64,000 bases of DNA, from NCBI RefSeq assembly GCF_036226365.1, contig NZ_CP108462.1, forward strand, positions 8,974,501-9,038,500, given 5' to 3'. The notes beneath the pieces were generated by a model. That model searched no databases. It saw only the letters and a program-made list of their open reading frames with translations, and was not told the origin of the DNA. How positions within the stretch are numbered: position 1 is the first letter of the stretch; each line of letters begins with the position of its first letter. The position numbers and the translations under genes are program-made. This DNA is from Streptomyces sp. NBC_01262 (GTDB lineage: Bacteria > Actinomycetota > Actinomycetes > Streptomycetales > Streptomycetaceae). Below are positions 25,703 through 33,795 of this stretch, one piece after another.

Positions 25703-26656
25703 ATGACCACTGCCCACGCCGCCCCAGTTCGGCGCTCCGAGGCTGTGTCCGGCAGTGCCGACGCCGGGCGCAGGCACCGCCGCAGGAGCCAGCTGACCGC
25801 CTGGGCGTTCATTGCCCCGCTCACCGCGTACCTGGGCGCCTTCTACGTCTATCCGCTCTACCGCAACCTCGATCTGAGCCTGCGTCACTACACGGTGCGC
25901 TCGTTCGTCGACAACGACGCGCCCTTCTCAGGCTGGGACAACTTCTCGCAGGTTCTGAACGACCCCGCCTTCGGGCCCGCGCTGCGCAACACGATGGTCT
26001 TCACCCTGGTGTCGATCCTCTTCCAGTACACCGCCGGCCTGGCGCTGGCGGTGTTCTTCAACCGCAGCTTCCCGCTCTCGGGCACCCTCAGGGCGTTGTT
26101 CCTCATCCCGTGGCTGCTGCCGCTGATCGTCTCCGCGTCGACGTGGTCGTGGATGTTCAACAGCGAGTCCGGGGTGATCAACTACTTCCTGCACGTGATC
26201 GGCGTCGGCCCGGTCAACTGGCTCACCTCACCGGACCAGGCGCTGACCTCCGTCATCATCGCCAACATCTGGATCGGCATCCCGTTCAACCTGGTGATCC
26301 TCTACAGCGGCCTGCAGAACATACCCACCGAGCTGTACGAGGCCGCCGCGCTGGACGGCGCGAACCGATGGCAGCAGTTCCGGCGGATCACCTTCCCGCT
26401 GCTCCGGCCGGTCTCCGCCATCACCGTGCTGCTCGGCCTCATCTACACGCTCAAGGTCTTCGACCTGATCTGGATCATGACCAAGGGCGGCCCTGGCGAC
26501 GCCTCGTCCACCCTGTCGACCTGGTCCTACCGGCTCGGATTCGGCTCCCTGCTGCCGCAGTTCGGCCCCGGCGCGGCGGTCGGCAACCTCCTCATCCTCA
26601 TCGCCCTCGTCTTCGGACTGCTCTACATCCGAGTCCAGAGAAGGCAGGAACCGTGA
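25703..26656 (+). CDS. ABC sugar transporter permease (MalF/UgpA-like)
   Basis: Inner-membrane permease of 317 aa with six hydrophobic helices after a basic cytoplasmic N-terminus. The EAA loop that contacts the ATPase is present as EAAALDGANRWQQFRRITFP at about residues 212-231. ATG 25703 has GAGGAG about 12 nt upstream; a start 69 bp earlier is possible. Its stop overlaps the next permease start (GTGA). No ATPase gene is present here; in streptomycetes such importers commonly share the general ATPase MsiK. Confidence 0.9.
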   Translation: MTTAHAAPVRRSEAVSGSADAGRRHRRRSQLTAWAFIAPLTAYLGAFYVYPLYRNLDLSLRHYTVRSFVDNDAPFSGWDNFSQVLNDPAFGPALRNTMVFTLVSILFQYTAGLALAVFFNRSFPLSGTLRALFLIPWLLPLIVSASTWSWMFNSESGVINYFLHVIGVGPVNWLTSPDQALTSVIIANIWIGIPFNLVILYSGLQNIPTELYEAAALDGANRWQQFRRITFPLLRPVSAITVLLGLIYTLKVFDLIWIMTKGGPGDASSTLSTWSYRLGFGSLLPQFGPGAAVGNLLILIALVFGLLYIRVQRRQEP

Positions 26657-27486
26657 CATCGCAACACAACCGGCCCCGGCGGTCCGCCGGGAGCACGGTC
26701 ATCGCCCTGCTGCTCACCGCGCTCATGCTGTTCCCGGTGTACTGGATGCTGAACGTGTCCCTCACCCCGCAGCAGGACATGCGCAAGAGCCCGCCCGACC
26801 TCCTCCCGCTGCACCCGACCTTCGAGGGCTACCGGGCCGTACTCCACGACCAACTGCCCTACCTGACCACCAGCCTGCTGATCGGCCTGGGCACCGTCGC
26901 GGTCACTCTCGTCCTCTCCGCCCCGGCCGGCTTCGCCCTCGCCAAGCTCCGCCCTCGCGGTGGCGGCGTACTCGGCATGGCCCTGCTGATCGCGCAGATG
27001 ATCCCCGGCATCGTCATGGCCATGGGCTTCTACGCCGTCTTCCTGGGCGGCGGCCTGCTGAACACCTGGTGGGGCCTGATCATCGCCGACTCAACCATCG
27101 CCGTCCCCTTCGCCGTCATGATCTTCACCGCGTTCATGTCCGGCATCCCCGACGAACTCATCGCCGCCGCCCGCATCGACGGCGCCGGCACCTGGCGCAC
27201 TTTCTGGTCAGTCGTCCTGCCGGTGAGCCGCAACGCGGCGGTCACCGTCTCGCTCTTCGGTTTCCTGTGGGCCTGGTCCGACTTCGTCTTCGCCAACACC
27301 CTCGACGGCGGCGGCGAGCTGCGCCCCATCACGCTCGGCATCTACCACTACATCGGCAACAACAACCAGGAATGGAACGCCATCATGGCGACCGCCGTCG
27401 TCGCCTCCCTGCCCGCCGCGGCCCTGCTCGTCCTCGCGCAGCGCTATGTCGCCGCCGGCGTGACCGCGGGCGCGGTCAAGGACTGA
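26653..27486 (+). CDS. ABC sugar transporter permease (MalG/UgpE-like)
   Basis: Second permease subunit, 277 aa, with six hydrophobic helices and an EAA-type loop (ELIAAARIDGAGTWRTFWSV, about residues 170-189). It begins with GTG inside the stop codon of the first permease gene (GTGA, 26653-26656), so the two are translationally coupled. Together with the binding protein it forms a CUT1-type sugar importer. Confidence 0.92.
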   Translation: MTSQHNRPRRSAGSTVIALLLTALMLFPVYWMLNVSLTPQQDMRKSPPDLLPLHPTFEGYRAVLHDQLPYLTTSLLIGLGTVAVTLVLSAPAGFALAKLRPRGGGVLGMALLIAQMIPGIVMAMGFYAVFLGGGLLNTWWGLIIADSTIAVPFAVMIFTAFMSGIPDELIAAARIDGAGTWRTFWSVVLPVSRNAAVTVSLFGFLWAWSDFVFANTLDGGGELRPITLGIYHYIGNNNQEWNAIMATAVVASLPAAALLVLAQRYVAAGVTAGAVKD

Positions 27487-27549
27487 CCCCAAAGCGCCCC
27501 GCGTGGAACCGAGTTCACCCCTGCCCACCCAACCTCTTCAGGAGAGCCG

Positions 27550-29295
27550 ATGAAGTCCCACCTGAAACCCCTGCCCCGTACCGCCGCCGTCCTGGCGGCC
27601 GTCCTTGCCGCGGCGAGCGTCCTCACCGGCGCCCCGGCCCAGGCGGCCCCCACCGCGTCCACGACCCTGGTCGTCAACGCCGCGCAGACCCTGCGGTCCG
27701 TCACGCATGTCGCCACCGGCAGCCTCTACGGTCTGGCGACCGCGAGCACCCCGGCCGACAGCCTCGTCCAGCCGCTGAAGCCGAACACCTTCGTCCAGAT
27801 GGCCCCGGGCGGCAGCCAGCTGCCCAACGGCGAGCCCAGCCCCGCCGGTGACGCCCTGGTCGTCGCCTCCAAGGCCGCGGGCGCCGGGGCCAAGGTCGTC
27901 GTACGGATGCCCGACTGGTATCCCGCCTTCCCGTACGGGTGGGTCAGCTGGAGCAACTGGCTGTCCGCTGTCGACACCCAGGTCGCCTCGGTGAAGTCCT
28001 CCGGCGCGACCAACATCAGCGCTTACGAGCTGTGGAACGAGCCCGACTGGACCTGGGACACCGCCAACGCCGGTGCCTTCGACGCCGGCTGGACCCGCAC
28101 GTACAACGAGGTGCGCTCCAAGGACTCCAGCACGCCCATCCAGGGCCCCAGCTACTCGGCGTGGAACCTGAGCTGGATGACCACGTTCCTCACCGACGCC
28201 AAGGCCGCCGGTACCGTCCCCGACATCATCGCCTGGCATGAGCTCCAGGGCAGCTCGGGCATCGCCGCGCATGTCGCCGCGTACCGCTCCCTGGAGACGA
28301 GTCTGGGAATCAGCCCGCGGCCGATCGCCATCGAGGAGTACGCCGAGCCGAGCGAGATGGGCATACCGGGCGCCCTCATCGGCTATGTCGCCAAGTTCGA
28401 GCGGACGGGCGTCCATGACGCCGAACTCGCCTTCTGGAACCACTACGGGACGCTTGGCGACACCCTGACCGACACCGGCGGATCGCCCAACGGTTCCTAC
28501 TGGATGTACAAGTGGTACGGCGACATGTCCGGGAACATGCTCACCACCACACCCCCCGCGCAGACGGGCATCGACGGCATCGCCTCGCTCAACGGCGCGG
28601 GCAACCAGATCAGCGTGATCGCGGGCGGCGGTGCCGGATCCAACGCGATCACCGTCAACGGCCTGTCCTCGCTGGCGGCCTTCGGCAGCACCGTGCACGT
28701 CAAGCTGGAGTACACCCCCAACACCGGCCGCACCACGGCCTCCTCCGGTCCGATCACCATCTCGGACGCCGACTACACGGTCAGCGGCGGCTCCATCACC
28801 GTCCCCGTCACGATGAACGCCTCGGACGGCTACCACCTGGTCGTCACCCCCACCGGCACCTCCACCTCGCTGGCCGGGCGCTACCAGATCACCAACAAGA
28901 ACAGCGGCCTCGCCCTGGACACCCTCAACGCCGCCACCGCGCAGGGCACCTCCGTCGTCCAGGCCACCTCGACCACCGGCACCGACCAGAACTGGACCCT
29001 GACGGCCGCGGGCTCGGGCCTCTACAAGATCGTCAACCAGAAGAGCGGCCTGCTGCTCGGCATCAACGCCATGAGCACCAGCGACGGCGGCACCGCCCTG
29101 ATCTGGGGGGACAACGGCACCGCCGACCACCTCTGGCAGCTCATCCCGGCAGGCAGCGGGTACTACAAGATCGCCAACTACAACAGCGGTCTCCTGCTCG
29201 GCGTCAACGGCATGAGCACCGCCTCCGGCGCCCAGGTCCTCCAGTGGGACGACAACGGCACCGCCGACCACCTGTGGAAGCTCACCGCGAGGTGA
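27550..29295 (+). CDS. Secreted clan GH-A glycosidase with ricin-type lectin domain
   Basis: Exported 581-aa enzyme. A signal peptide ends at about residue 32 (AQA). The catalytic part (about 40-330) has clan GH-A hallmarks: WNEP with the acid/base Glu164, and IAIEEYAE with the probable nucleophile at Glu262 or Glu263. It is most like GH39-type or related arabinosidase/xylosidase sequences, but the exact family is uncertain. A beta-sandwich-like linker region (about 335-435) precedes a three-repeat ricin-B/CBM13 domain (about 438-581). As last gene of the arabinoside operon it probably releases the oligosaccharides that the ABC system imports. GGAGA precedes ATG 27550. Confidence 0.85.
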   Translation: MKSHLKPLPRTAAVLAAVLAAASVLTGAPAQAAPTASTTLVVNAAQTLRSVTHVATGSLYGLATASTPADSLVQPLKPNTFVQMAPGGSQLPNGEPSPAGDALVVASKAAGAGAKVVVRMPDWYPAFPYGWVSWSNWLSAVDTQVASVKSSGATNISAYELWNEPDWTWDTANAGAFDAGWTRTYNEVRSKDSSTPIQGPSYSAWNLSWMTTFLTDAKAAGTVPDIIAWHELQGSSGIAAHVAAYRSLETSLGISPRPIAIEEYAEPSEMGIPGALIGYVAKFERTGVHDAELAFWNHYGTLGDTLTDTGGSPNGSYWMYKWYGDMSGNMLTTTPPAQTGIDGIASLNGAGNQISVIAGGGAGSNAITVNGLSSLAAFGSTVHVKLEYTPNTGRTTASSGPITISDADYTVSGGSITVPVTMNASDGYHLVVTPTGTSTSLAGRYQITNKNSGLALDTLNAATAQGTSVVQATSTTGTDQNWTLTAAGSGLYKIVNQKSGLLLGINAMSTSDGGTALIWGDNGTADHLWQLIPAGSGYYKIANYNSGLLLGVNGMSTASGAQVLQWDDNGTADHLWKLTAR

Positions 29296-29311
29296 GGCAG
29301 CGCGACTGACC

Positions 29312-29369
29312 GCATCGCCGGACGGGCCGGACGGGTTGAGCTCGGCCTGTCCGGCCCGTCCGGCGATGC
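29312..29369. terminator. Perfect 21-bp bidirectional terminator hairpin
   Basis: 29312-29332 pairs perfectly with 29349-29369 around a 16-base loop. It fills the gap between two convergent genes (stop 29295 and stop 29374) and can end transcription from both sides. Confidence 0.85.
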
Positions 29370-29373
29370 GGGT

Positions 29374-30405
29374 TCAGAAGGTGACGACGACCTTCTCGGC
29401 CGCCCCGGGTGTCATGGCGAGCTGGAAGGCCTTGTCGGCTTCCGAGAACGGGACGCGGTGGCTGATGAGCTTCGCGAAGCGTTCCTGGTGTTCGGCGATT
29501 TCGGCGGTGACCTCGAAGATCTCGGTGGGGTAGCCCTGCGAGGCGATGAGGGTGAGTTCGCTGCGGAGCATCGAGCCGAGGTCGATGTCGTCGGACTTCT
29601 TCTGGACGGCGACCATGACGAGCTTCGCGTGCCACTTGGCGGAGGCCAGGACGGTGTTGAAGACGGCGGCCGCACCGGCGGCGTCGATGTAGATGTCGGT
29701 GCCGGGTCGGGGCTGGCCCAGGGCGTTGGCGGCAGGGCCGTGGAGTTCGGTCAGGCGGGCCGTGACGTCCTCCTTGGAGGAGTCGATGACGGCGTCGGCG
29801 CCGACGGCCAGGGCGGTGTCGAGGCGCTCGGGGATGACATCGGCGACCACGACGTGCTCCACGCCGCGCAGCTTGAGCCAGATCGCGGCGCCCAGTCCGA
29901 TGGGTCCGGCGCCGAAGATGACGACCTTGTCGGTGGCGGTGGCCCCGGAGCGGTTGACGCAGTGCCGGGCGACAGCCATCGGCTCGTTGAGGGCGGCGAC
30001 GTCGAAGGGCACGGTGTCCGGGAAGACGGCCACGCTCTTGCCCACGACGGCGTTCTCGATGAGCAGGTACTCGCTCATACCGCCCAGCTTCCCGCCGCAC
30101 CCGATGATGCCCGAGGGCGCGTCCTGGGGGTTGACGACGACGCGGTCGCCGACCCTGAGGCCGGTGACCTCCGCGCCGATGTCGACGATCTCACCGGCGG
30201 GCTCGTGCCCCAGGGCCACGGGGACCATGGATCCGCCGGGGCCGAAGGGTATGCCGCCCAGGTGGAGGAAGTGGGTGTCGGTGCCGCAGATGCCGCAGGC
30301 CCGAATCTGCACCAGCGCGTCCTTGGGGCCGGGCACGGGGCGCTCGATGTCCACCACGTCCACCGTGCCCTGCACACCGGTCCGAACGGACTTCATCGTT
30401 GACAT
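29374..30405 (-). CDS. Zinc-dependent alcohol/polyol dehydrogenase (MDR family)
   Basis: Cytosolic NAD(P)-dependent medium-chain dehydrogenase of 343 aa. The catalytic zinc site is visible in CGICGTD and GHEPAGEI near the N-terminus, and GAGPIGLGAA in the centre binds the cofactor. The structural-zinc cysteine loop is missing, so it resembles sorbitol/threonine dehydrogenase-like members. Starts at 30423, 30405 and 30396 are possible; 30405 has a weak GTGAGA site and 30423 is preceded by a pyrimidine run. It is divergent from a MarR gene and may be controlled by it. The 410-bp gap 30406-30815 contains a hairpin, three repeated operators and no further gene. Confidence 0.88.
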   Translation of the reverse strand: MSTMKSVRTGVQGTVDVVDIERPVPGPKDALVQIRACGICGTDTHFLHLGGIPFGPGGSMVPVALGHEPAGEIVDIGAEVTGLRVGDRVVVNPQDAPSGIIGCGGKLGGMSEYLLIENAVVGKSVAVFPDTVPFDVAALNEPMAVARHCVNRSGATATDKVVIFGAGPIGLGAAIWLKLRGVEHVVVADVIPERLDTALAVGADAVIDSSKEDVTARLTELHGPAANALGQPRPGTDIYIDAAGAAAVFNTVLASAKWHAKLVMVAVQKKSDDIDLGSMLRSELTLIASQGYPTEIFEVTAEIAEHQERFAKLISHRVPFSEADKAFQLAMTPGAAEKVVVTF

Positions 30406-30686
30406 GGAAAGTCTCACTTTCATGGGGGAGGGGGAGGGGAAGGATTCGCTCGTCAGGCGGCGGCCTGCGTCTGGGTGTCGGTCAGCTCATCGGAAGGGCC
30501 GGCGCGGGTGCCCTGGCCTGCGGCGGCGTCGGTCTCGCCGGGCGGGACGGCGTTGGCCCGGTGCCCCGGGACCGGCGGTGGACAGGGGAAAACGTCCGGC
30601 CGCCGGCCCGAGGAGTGCGCCGTTCCCCGTCCCCACGGGTCGGGCGCGGCGGGGCCCCGTCTCCGCTTCGAGGCCCCGGTCTGGAG

Positions 30687-30713
30687 TGCCCGTGGCGCTG
30701 GGCGCCGCGGGCA
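30687..30713. terminator. Stem-loop upstream of marR operators
   Basis: TGCCCGTGGCGC (30687-30698) pairs with 30702-30713 over 12 positions with one mismatch and a 3-base loop. It lies 5 bp before the first MarR repeat and may insulate the promoter from upstream transcription. Confidence 0.4.
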
Positions 30714-30717
30714 GTGG

Positions 30718-30795
30718 CTTACTTAAGTCAGGCAACCATATTTGTCTTACTTGAGTCAAGCAAAACATGGCGCCAGACTTACTTGAGTCAGGCAA
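30718..30795. promoter_or_regulatory. Three direct repeats, probable MarR operators
   Basis: CTTACTTAAGTCAGGCAA (30718-30735), CTTACTTGAGTCAAGCAA (30746-30763) and CTTACTTGAGTCAGGCAA (30778-30795) are repeated 28 and 32 bp apart; the last ends 20 bp before the marR start. The same word, in palindromic form, occurs before the second MarR gene at 35846-35865. Confidence 0.8.
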
Positions 30796-30815
30796 TTGGC
30801 TGTTAAAGTGCTCGC

Positions 30816-31376
30816 ATGTCCACACGCTTGCCAGCCGCAGCCCAGGTCTCGACGGACGTGGTCGAGATCGAGCGGGCTCTCACCCGTATTACGTATCTGA
30901 CCAGCAGGGTCAAGCAGCACGAGCGCCTCGTGGCGGTGGCCGGAGTGCCGCTGGACCGTGCCGCCGTGGCACTCCTGCGGCAGATCGCCGACTCCGAGCC
31001 GCTGCGCCTCGGCGAGCTGGCGGCCCGGCTGGCCGTGGAGGCCTCGCACGTCACCCGGCAGGTGCAGCAGTTGCAGAAGGCGGGATACGTCGCCCGGGTC
31101 CCGGACCCGGACGACCGCCGCGCCCAGCGCATCCAGCTCACCCCGTTCGGCAAGGAGGCGTACGACCGCATCCGCGAGGCGAGCTGGCGGGGGATGCAGA
31201 TGGCGCTGGCCGAGTGGTCGCCGCAGGATCTGCGGCAGCTCGCCTCGCTGTTCCACCGGATGGTCGACGACTTCCTCGGCTTCGCGACCGACGATGACGG
31301 CGCCGAGCAGTCAGAGCAAGCAGAGCAGGCAGAGCAGCCCGGACCAGAGGGCGCCGAGGCGGCCCCTTCCGCCTGA
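30816..31376 (+). CDS. MarR family regulator (paralogue 1)
   Basis: Regulator of 186 aa with a central winged helix (LRLGELAARLAVEASHVTRQVQQLQKAGYVARVPDPDDRRA, about residues 63-104) between dimerisation helices. It has an acidic C-terminal tail with repeated SEQ/AEQ units. It is clearly paralogous over its length to the MarR at 35933-36427 (shared GVPLDRAAV, ASLFHRMVDDFL-like ends). Three repeated sites sit directly upstream, indicating autoregulation, and the divergent alcohol dehydrogenase may share control. MarR proteins commonly respond to phenolic ligands. Confidence 0.92.
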   Translation: MSTRLPAAAQVSTDVVEIERALTRITYLTSRVKQHERLVAVAGVPLDRAAVALLRQIADSEPLRLGELAARLAVEASHVTRQVQQLQKAGYVARVPDPDDRRAQRIQLTPFGKEAYDRIREASWRGMQMALAEWSPQDLRQLASLFHRMVDDFLGFATDDDGAEQSEQAEQAEQPGPEGAEAAPSA

Positions 31377-31411
31377 TTCCACCAGCGTGAGCCCTACACG
31401 AATGGTCATCG

Positions 31412-32134
31412 ATGCACGTGACTGTCAGTGGTAAGTCTTCGCACAAGTCCTCGCCGACTCGTGGAGCGGGGCAGCGGGTCCTGGTCGTCTCCGACGACCC
31501 GGGGACCCTCGAACTGCTCTCGACGACTTTCGGGTTGGCCGGCTACCGGGTCGTCAGGGTGGCCACCCGCGCCGAGGCTCTCGCGCGGCTGTCGGAACAG
31601 CGGTTCGACCTGCTGGTCCTGGACACCGTGCTCAAAGACCTCAAGGACTTCAACGGACGCCCCCGCCTTGCCGCGGCCGATCGGCCGCCGATGCTCTTCC
31701 TGACCTCCGTCGAGTCGCTGGGCACCCTCGCCCCCGGGCTCGACGGCCTGCGCGCCAGCGACTACGTCACCAAGCCGCTCCGGATAGCCGAAGTCCTGGC
31801 CAGGGCGCAGGTTTTACTCAACAGCCGCAACCCCGGCCGGGACAGGGCGCCGCGCTATGGCGACCTGGCCCTGGACGACGCCACCTGCCAGGCGCGGCGC
31901 GGCCGCCGGGAACTCGACCTCACCCCCGCGGAGTACCGGCTGCTGCGCCACCTGATGGTCAACGCGGAACGGGTGTTCTCCAAGGAGCAGATAGGCCGGT
32001 ACGTCTGGGGCGAGGGCCGCGCCGACAACGCGATCGAGAAGCTCGTCTCCCGCCTGCGCTCCAAGGTGGACCAGGAGCAGCCGTCACTGATCCACAACCG
32101 CCGGGGCTTCGGCTACTGGCTGGGGTGTGTCTGA
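31412..32134 (+). CDS. Orphan OmpR-family response regulator
   Basis: Response regulator of 240 aa. The receiver (about residues 21-135) has the acidic pair at 28-29, phospho-acceptor Asp71 and Lys in YVTKPLR; the usual proline after the phosphorylated Asp is missing (LDTVLKD). The C-terminal winged helix (about 145-240) has the OmpR signature LTPAEYRLLRHLM and IEKLVSRLRSKVD. No kinase gene is adjacent. The first 20 residues are unusual and no good ribosome site precedes ATG 31412, so the true start may lie a little downstream. Confidence 0.85.
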   Translation: MHVTVSGKSSHKSSPTRGAGQRVLVVSDDPGTLELLSTTFGLAGYRVVRVATRAEALARLSEQRFDLLVLDTVLKDLKDFNGRPRLAAADRPPMLFLTSVESLGTLAPGLDGLRASDYVTKPLRIAEVLARAQVLLNSRNPGRDRAPRYGDLALDDATCQARRGRRELDLTPAEYRLLRHLMVNAERVFSKEQIGRYVWGEGRADNAIEKLVSRLRSKVDQEQPSLIHNRRGFGYWLGCV

Positions 32135-32187
32135 CCCCGTTTCGGGGTGCGCGCCGGACCGTCCGTCGCCGTTGAACAAAACGGACT

Positions 32188-32201
32188 GTGACCTTCGTCA
32201 C
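32188..32201. promoter_or_regulatory. Crp-like site upstream of P450 operon
   Basis: GTGACCTTCGTCAC matches the form GTG-N6-GNCAC described for Streptomyces Crp targets and has perfect 5-bp arms. It lies about 135 bp upstream of the P450 start. A single match can arise by chance. Confidence 0.4.
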
Positions 32202-32332
32202 GTCAGCTTGCCGTCAGGAAACCGGCAGGGGGGTGTCAGCCCCGTCCGGTTGCATGTGATCGTCGAGGCCTTCGGCCGCCTGCCGTATCCCGGCACTTCG
32301 TTCCGTCCGGAGCCCCACATCCGAGGAGAGAC

Positions 32333-33574
32333 ATGGCTGACACACTCGCAGGCACTGTCAATGATGGGGCCGAGTCCATACCCGAGTTCCCGATGCCCCG
32401 GGCCGACAGCTGCCCGTTCGCTCCGCCCCCGGCCCTGCGCGCGCTGCATGCCGAGACGCCACTGACCAAAGCACGGATCTGGGACGGCAGCACACCCTGG
32501 CTGGTCATGGGGCACGCCGATCAACGGACCCTGCTGGCCGACGCCCGGGTGAGCACCGACGAGCATCAGCCCGGTTTTCCGCACCAGTCCCGGGCCATGG
32601 CGGAGACCCTGGACCACCGTCCGCCGACCATCTTCAACACGGACGCCCCCGAGCACTCCCGGTTCCGCCGGATGCTGACCGCTCCTTTCATCTTCAAGCG
32701 GGTCGAGGCGCTGCGGCCCGCCATCCAGAAGATCACCGACGACCACATCGACGCGATGCTGGCCGGACCGAAGCCGGCCGATCTCGTCACCGCGCTGGCC
32801 CTGCCCGTGCCGTCGCTGATGATCTGCGAGCTTCTCGGAGTCCCGTACACCGACCACGACTTCTTCCAGGAGCACAGCGTCACCGCGGTCAGCAGCGACG
32901 CGACGCCCGAGGAGAGCCAGGCGGCGGCGGGCGCGCTGCTCAACTATCTGATGGGCCTGATCGACACCAAGCTCACCGAGCCCGGCGAGGACCTGCTGAC
33001 CGACCTGGCGGAGCGCGTCAGGGCCGGCGAGACCACTCCGCCCGAGGCCGCCCTCATGGCCGTCGTGCTGCTCATCGCCGGGCACGAGACCTCCGCGAAC
33101 ATGATCGCGCTGGGCACCCTGGCCCTGTTCCAGAACCCCGAGCAGCTCGCGCTGCTGCGCGACACCGACGACCCGAAGATCGTCGCGGGCGCGGTGGAGG
33201 AACTGCTGCGCTATCTGACGATCGCTCACACCGGCCAGCGCCGGATCGCCCGCGAGGATATCGAGATCGGCGGCCAGGTCATCCGGGCCGGGGACGGCCT
33301 CGTCTTCCCGCTGTCCAGCGCCAACTGGGACCCGGACGCCTTCCCCGAGCCGGACACGCTCGACCTCCAGCGGCCCGCCCGCCACCACAACGCGTTCGGC
33401 TTCGGCATCCACCAGTGCCTGGGGCAGCTGCTGGCCCGCGTGGAGCTCCAGATCGTCTACGGCACGCTCTACCGCCGCATTCCCACGCTGCGCCTCGCCA
33501 CCACGCTGGAGGAGATCAACTTCAAGCACGACCGGCTCGCCTACGGCGTGTACGAACTGCCGGTCACCTGGTGA
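32333..33574 (+). CDS. Cytochrome P450 (CYP105-like)
   Basis: Soluble bacterial P450 of 413 aa, a haem monooxygenase. The I-helix oxygen-activation motif AGHETS, the ExxR pair in EELLRYL and the haem loop FGFGIHQCLG with Cys362 are intact. N-terminal and PERF regions resemble CYP105, a group known for broad xenobiotic and secondary-metabolite oxidation. GAGGAGAG precedes ATG 32333. Ferredoxin and ferredoxin reductase genes follow in the same operon, giving a complete three-component system, which is unusual for streptomycete P450s. Confidence 0.92.
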   Translation: MADTLAGTVNDGAESIPEFPMPRADSCPFAPPPALRALHAETPLTKARIWDGSTPWLVMGHADQRTLLADARVSTDEHQPGFPHQSRAMAETLDHRPPTIFNTDAPEHSRFRRMLTAPFIFKRVEALRPAIQKITDDHIDAMLAGPKPADLVTALALPVPSLMICELLGVPYTDHDFFQEHSVTAVSSDATPEESQAAAGALLNYLMGLIDTKLTEPGEDLLTDLAERVRAGETTPPEAALMAVVLLIAGHETSANMIALGTLALFQNPEQLALLRDTDDPKIVAGAVEELLRYLTIAHTGQRRIAREDIEIGGQVIRAGDGLVFPLSSANWDPDAFPEPDTLDLQRPARHHNAFGFGIHQCLGQLLARVELQIVYGTLYRRIPTLRLATTLEEINFKHDRLAYGVYELPVTW

Positions 33575-33597
33575 GCGCGACGAGCAAGGAGACGACC

Positions 33598-33795
33598 ATG
33601 CGTGTGGAAGTGGACGAACCGAAGTGCATCGCGGCGGGCCAGTGCGTCCTGAGCGCGCCCGAGGTGTTCGACCAGCGGGATGAGGACGGCATCGTGGTCC
33701 TGCTGATCGAGGAGCCCGGCGCCGAGCTGCACGCCGCGGTGAAGGACGCGGCGGTCCTGTGTCCGGCGGCGGCGATCCGGCTGGTGGGGGAGTGA
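33598..33795 (+). CDS. 3Fe-4S ferredoxin, partner of P450
   Basis: Electron carrier of 65 aa. Three cysteines, Cys10, Cys16 and Cys55, with Ala/Gly in place of the fourth, indicate a 3Fe-4S cluster typical of P450 ferredoxins. AAGGAGA lies just upstream of ATG 33598; an in-frame GTG at 33571 would overlap the P450 stop but has no ribosome site. Its stop overlaps the reductase start (GTGA). A second ferredoxin with identical cysteine spacing is at 53311-53502. Confidence 0.92.
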   Translation: MRVEVDEPKCIAAGQCVLSAPEVFDQRDEDGIVVLLIEEPGAELHAAVKDAAVLCPAAAIRLVGE

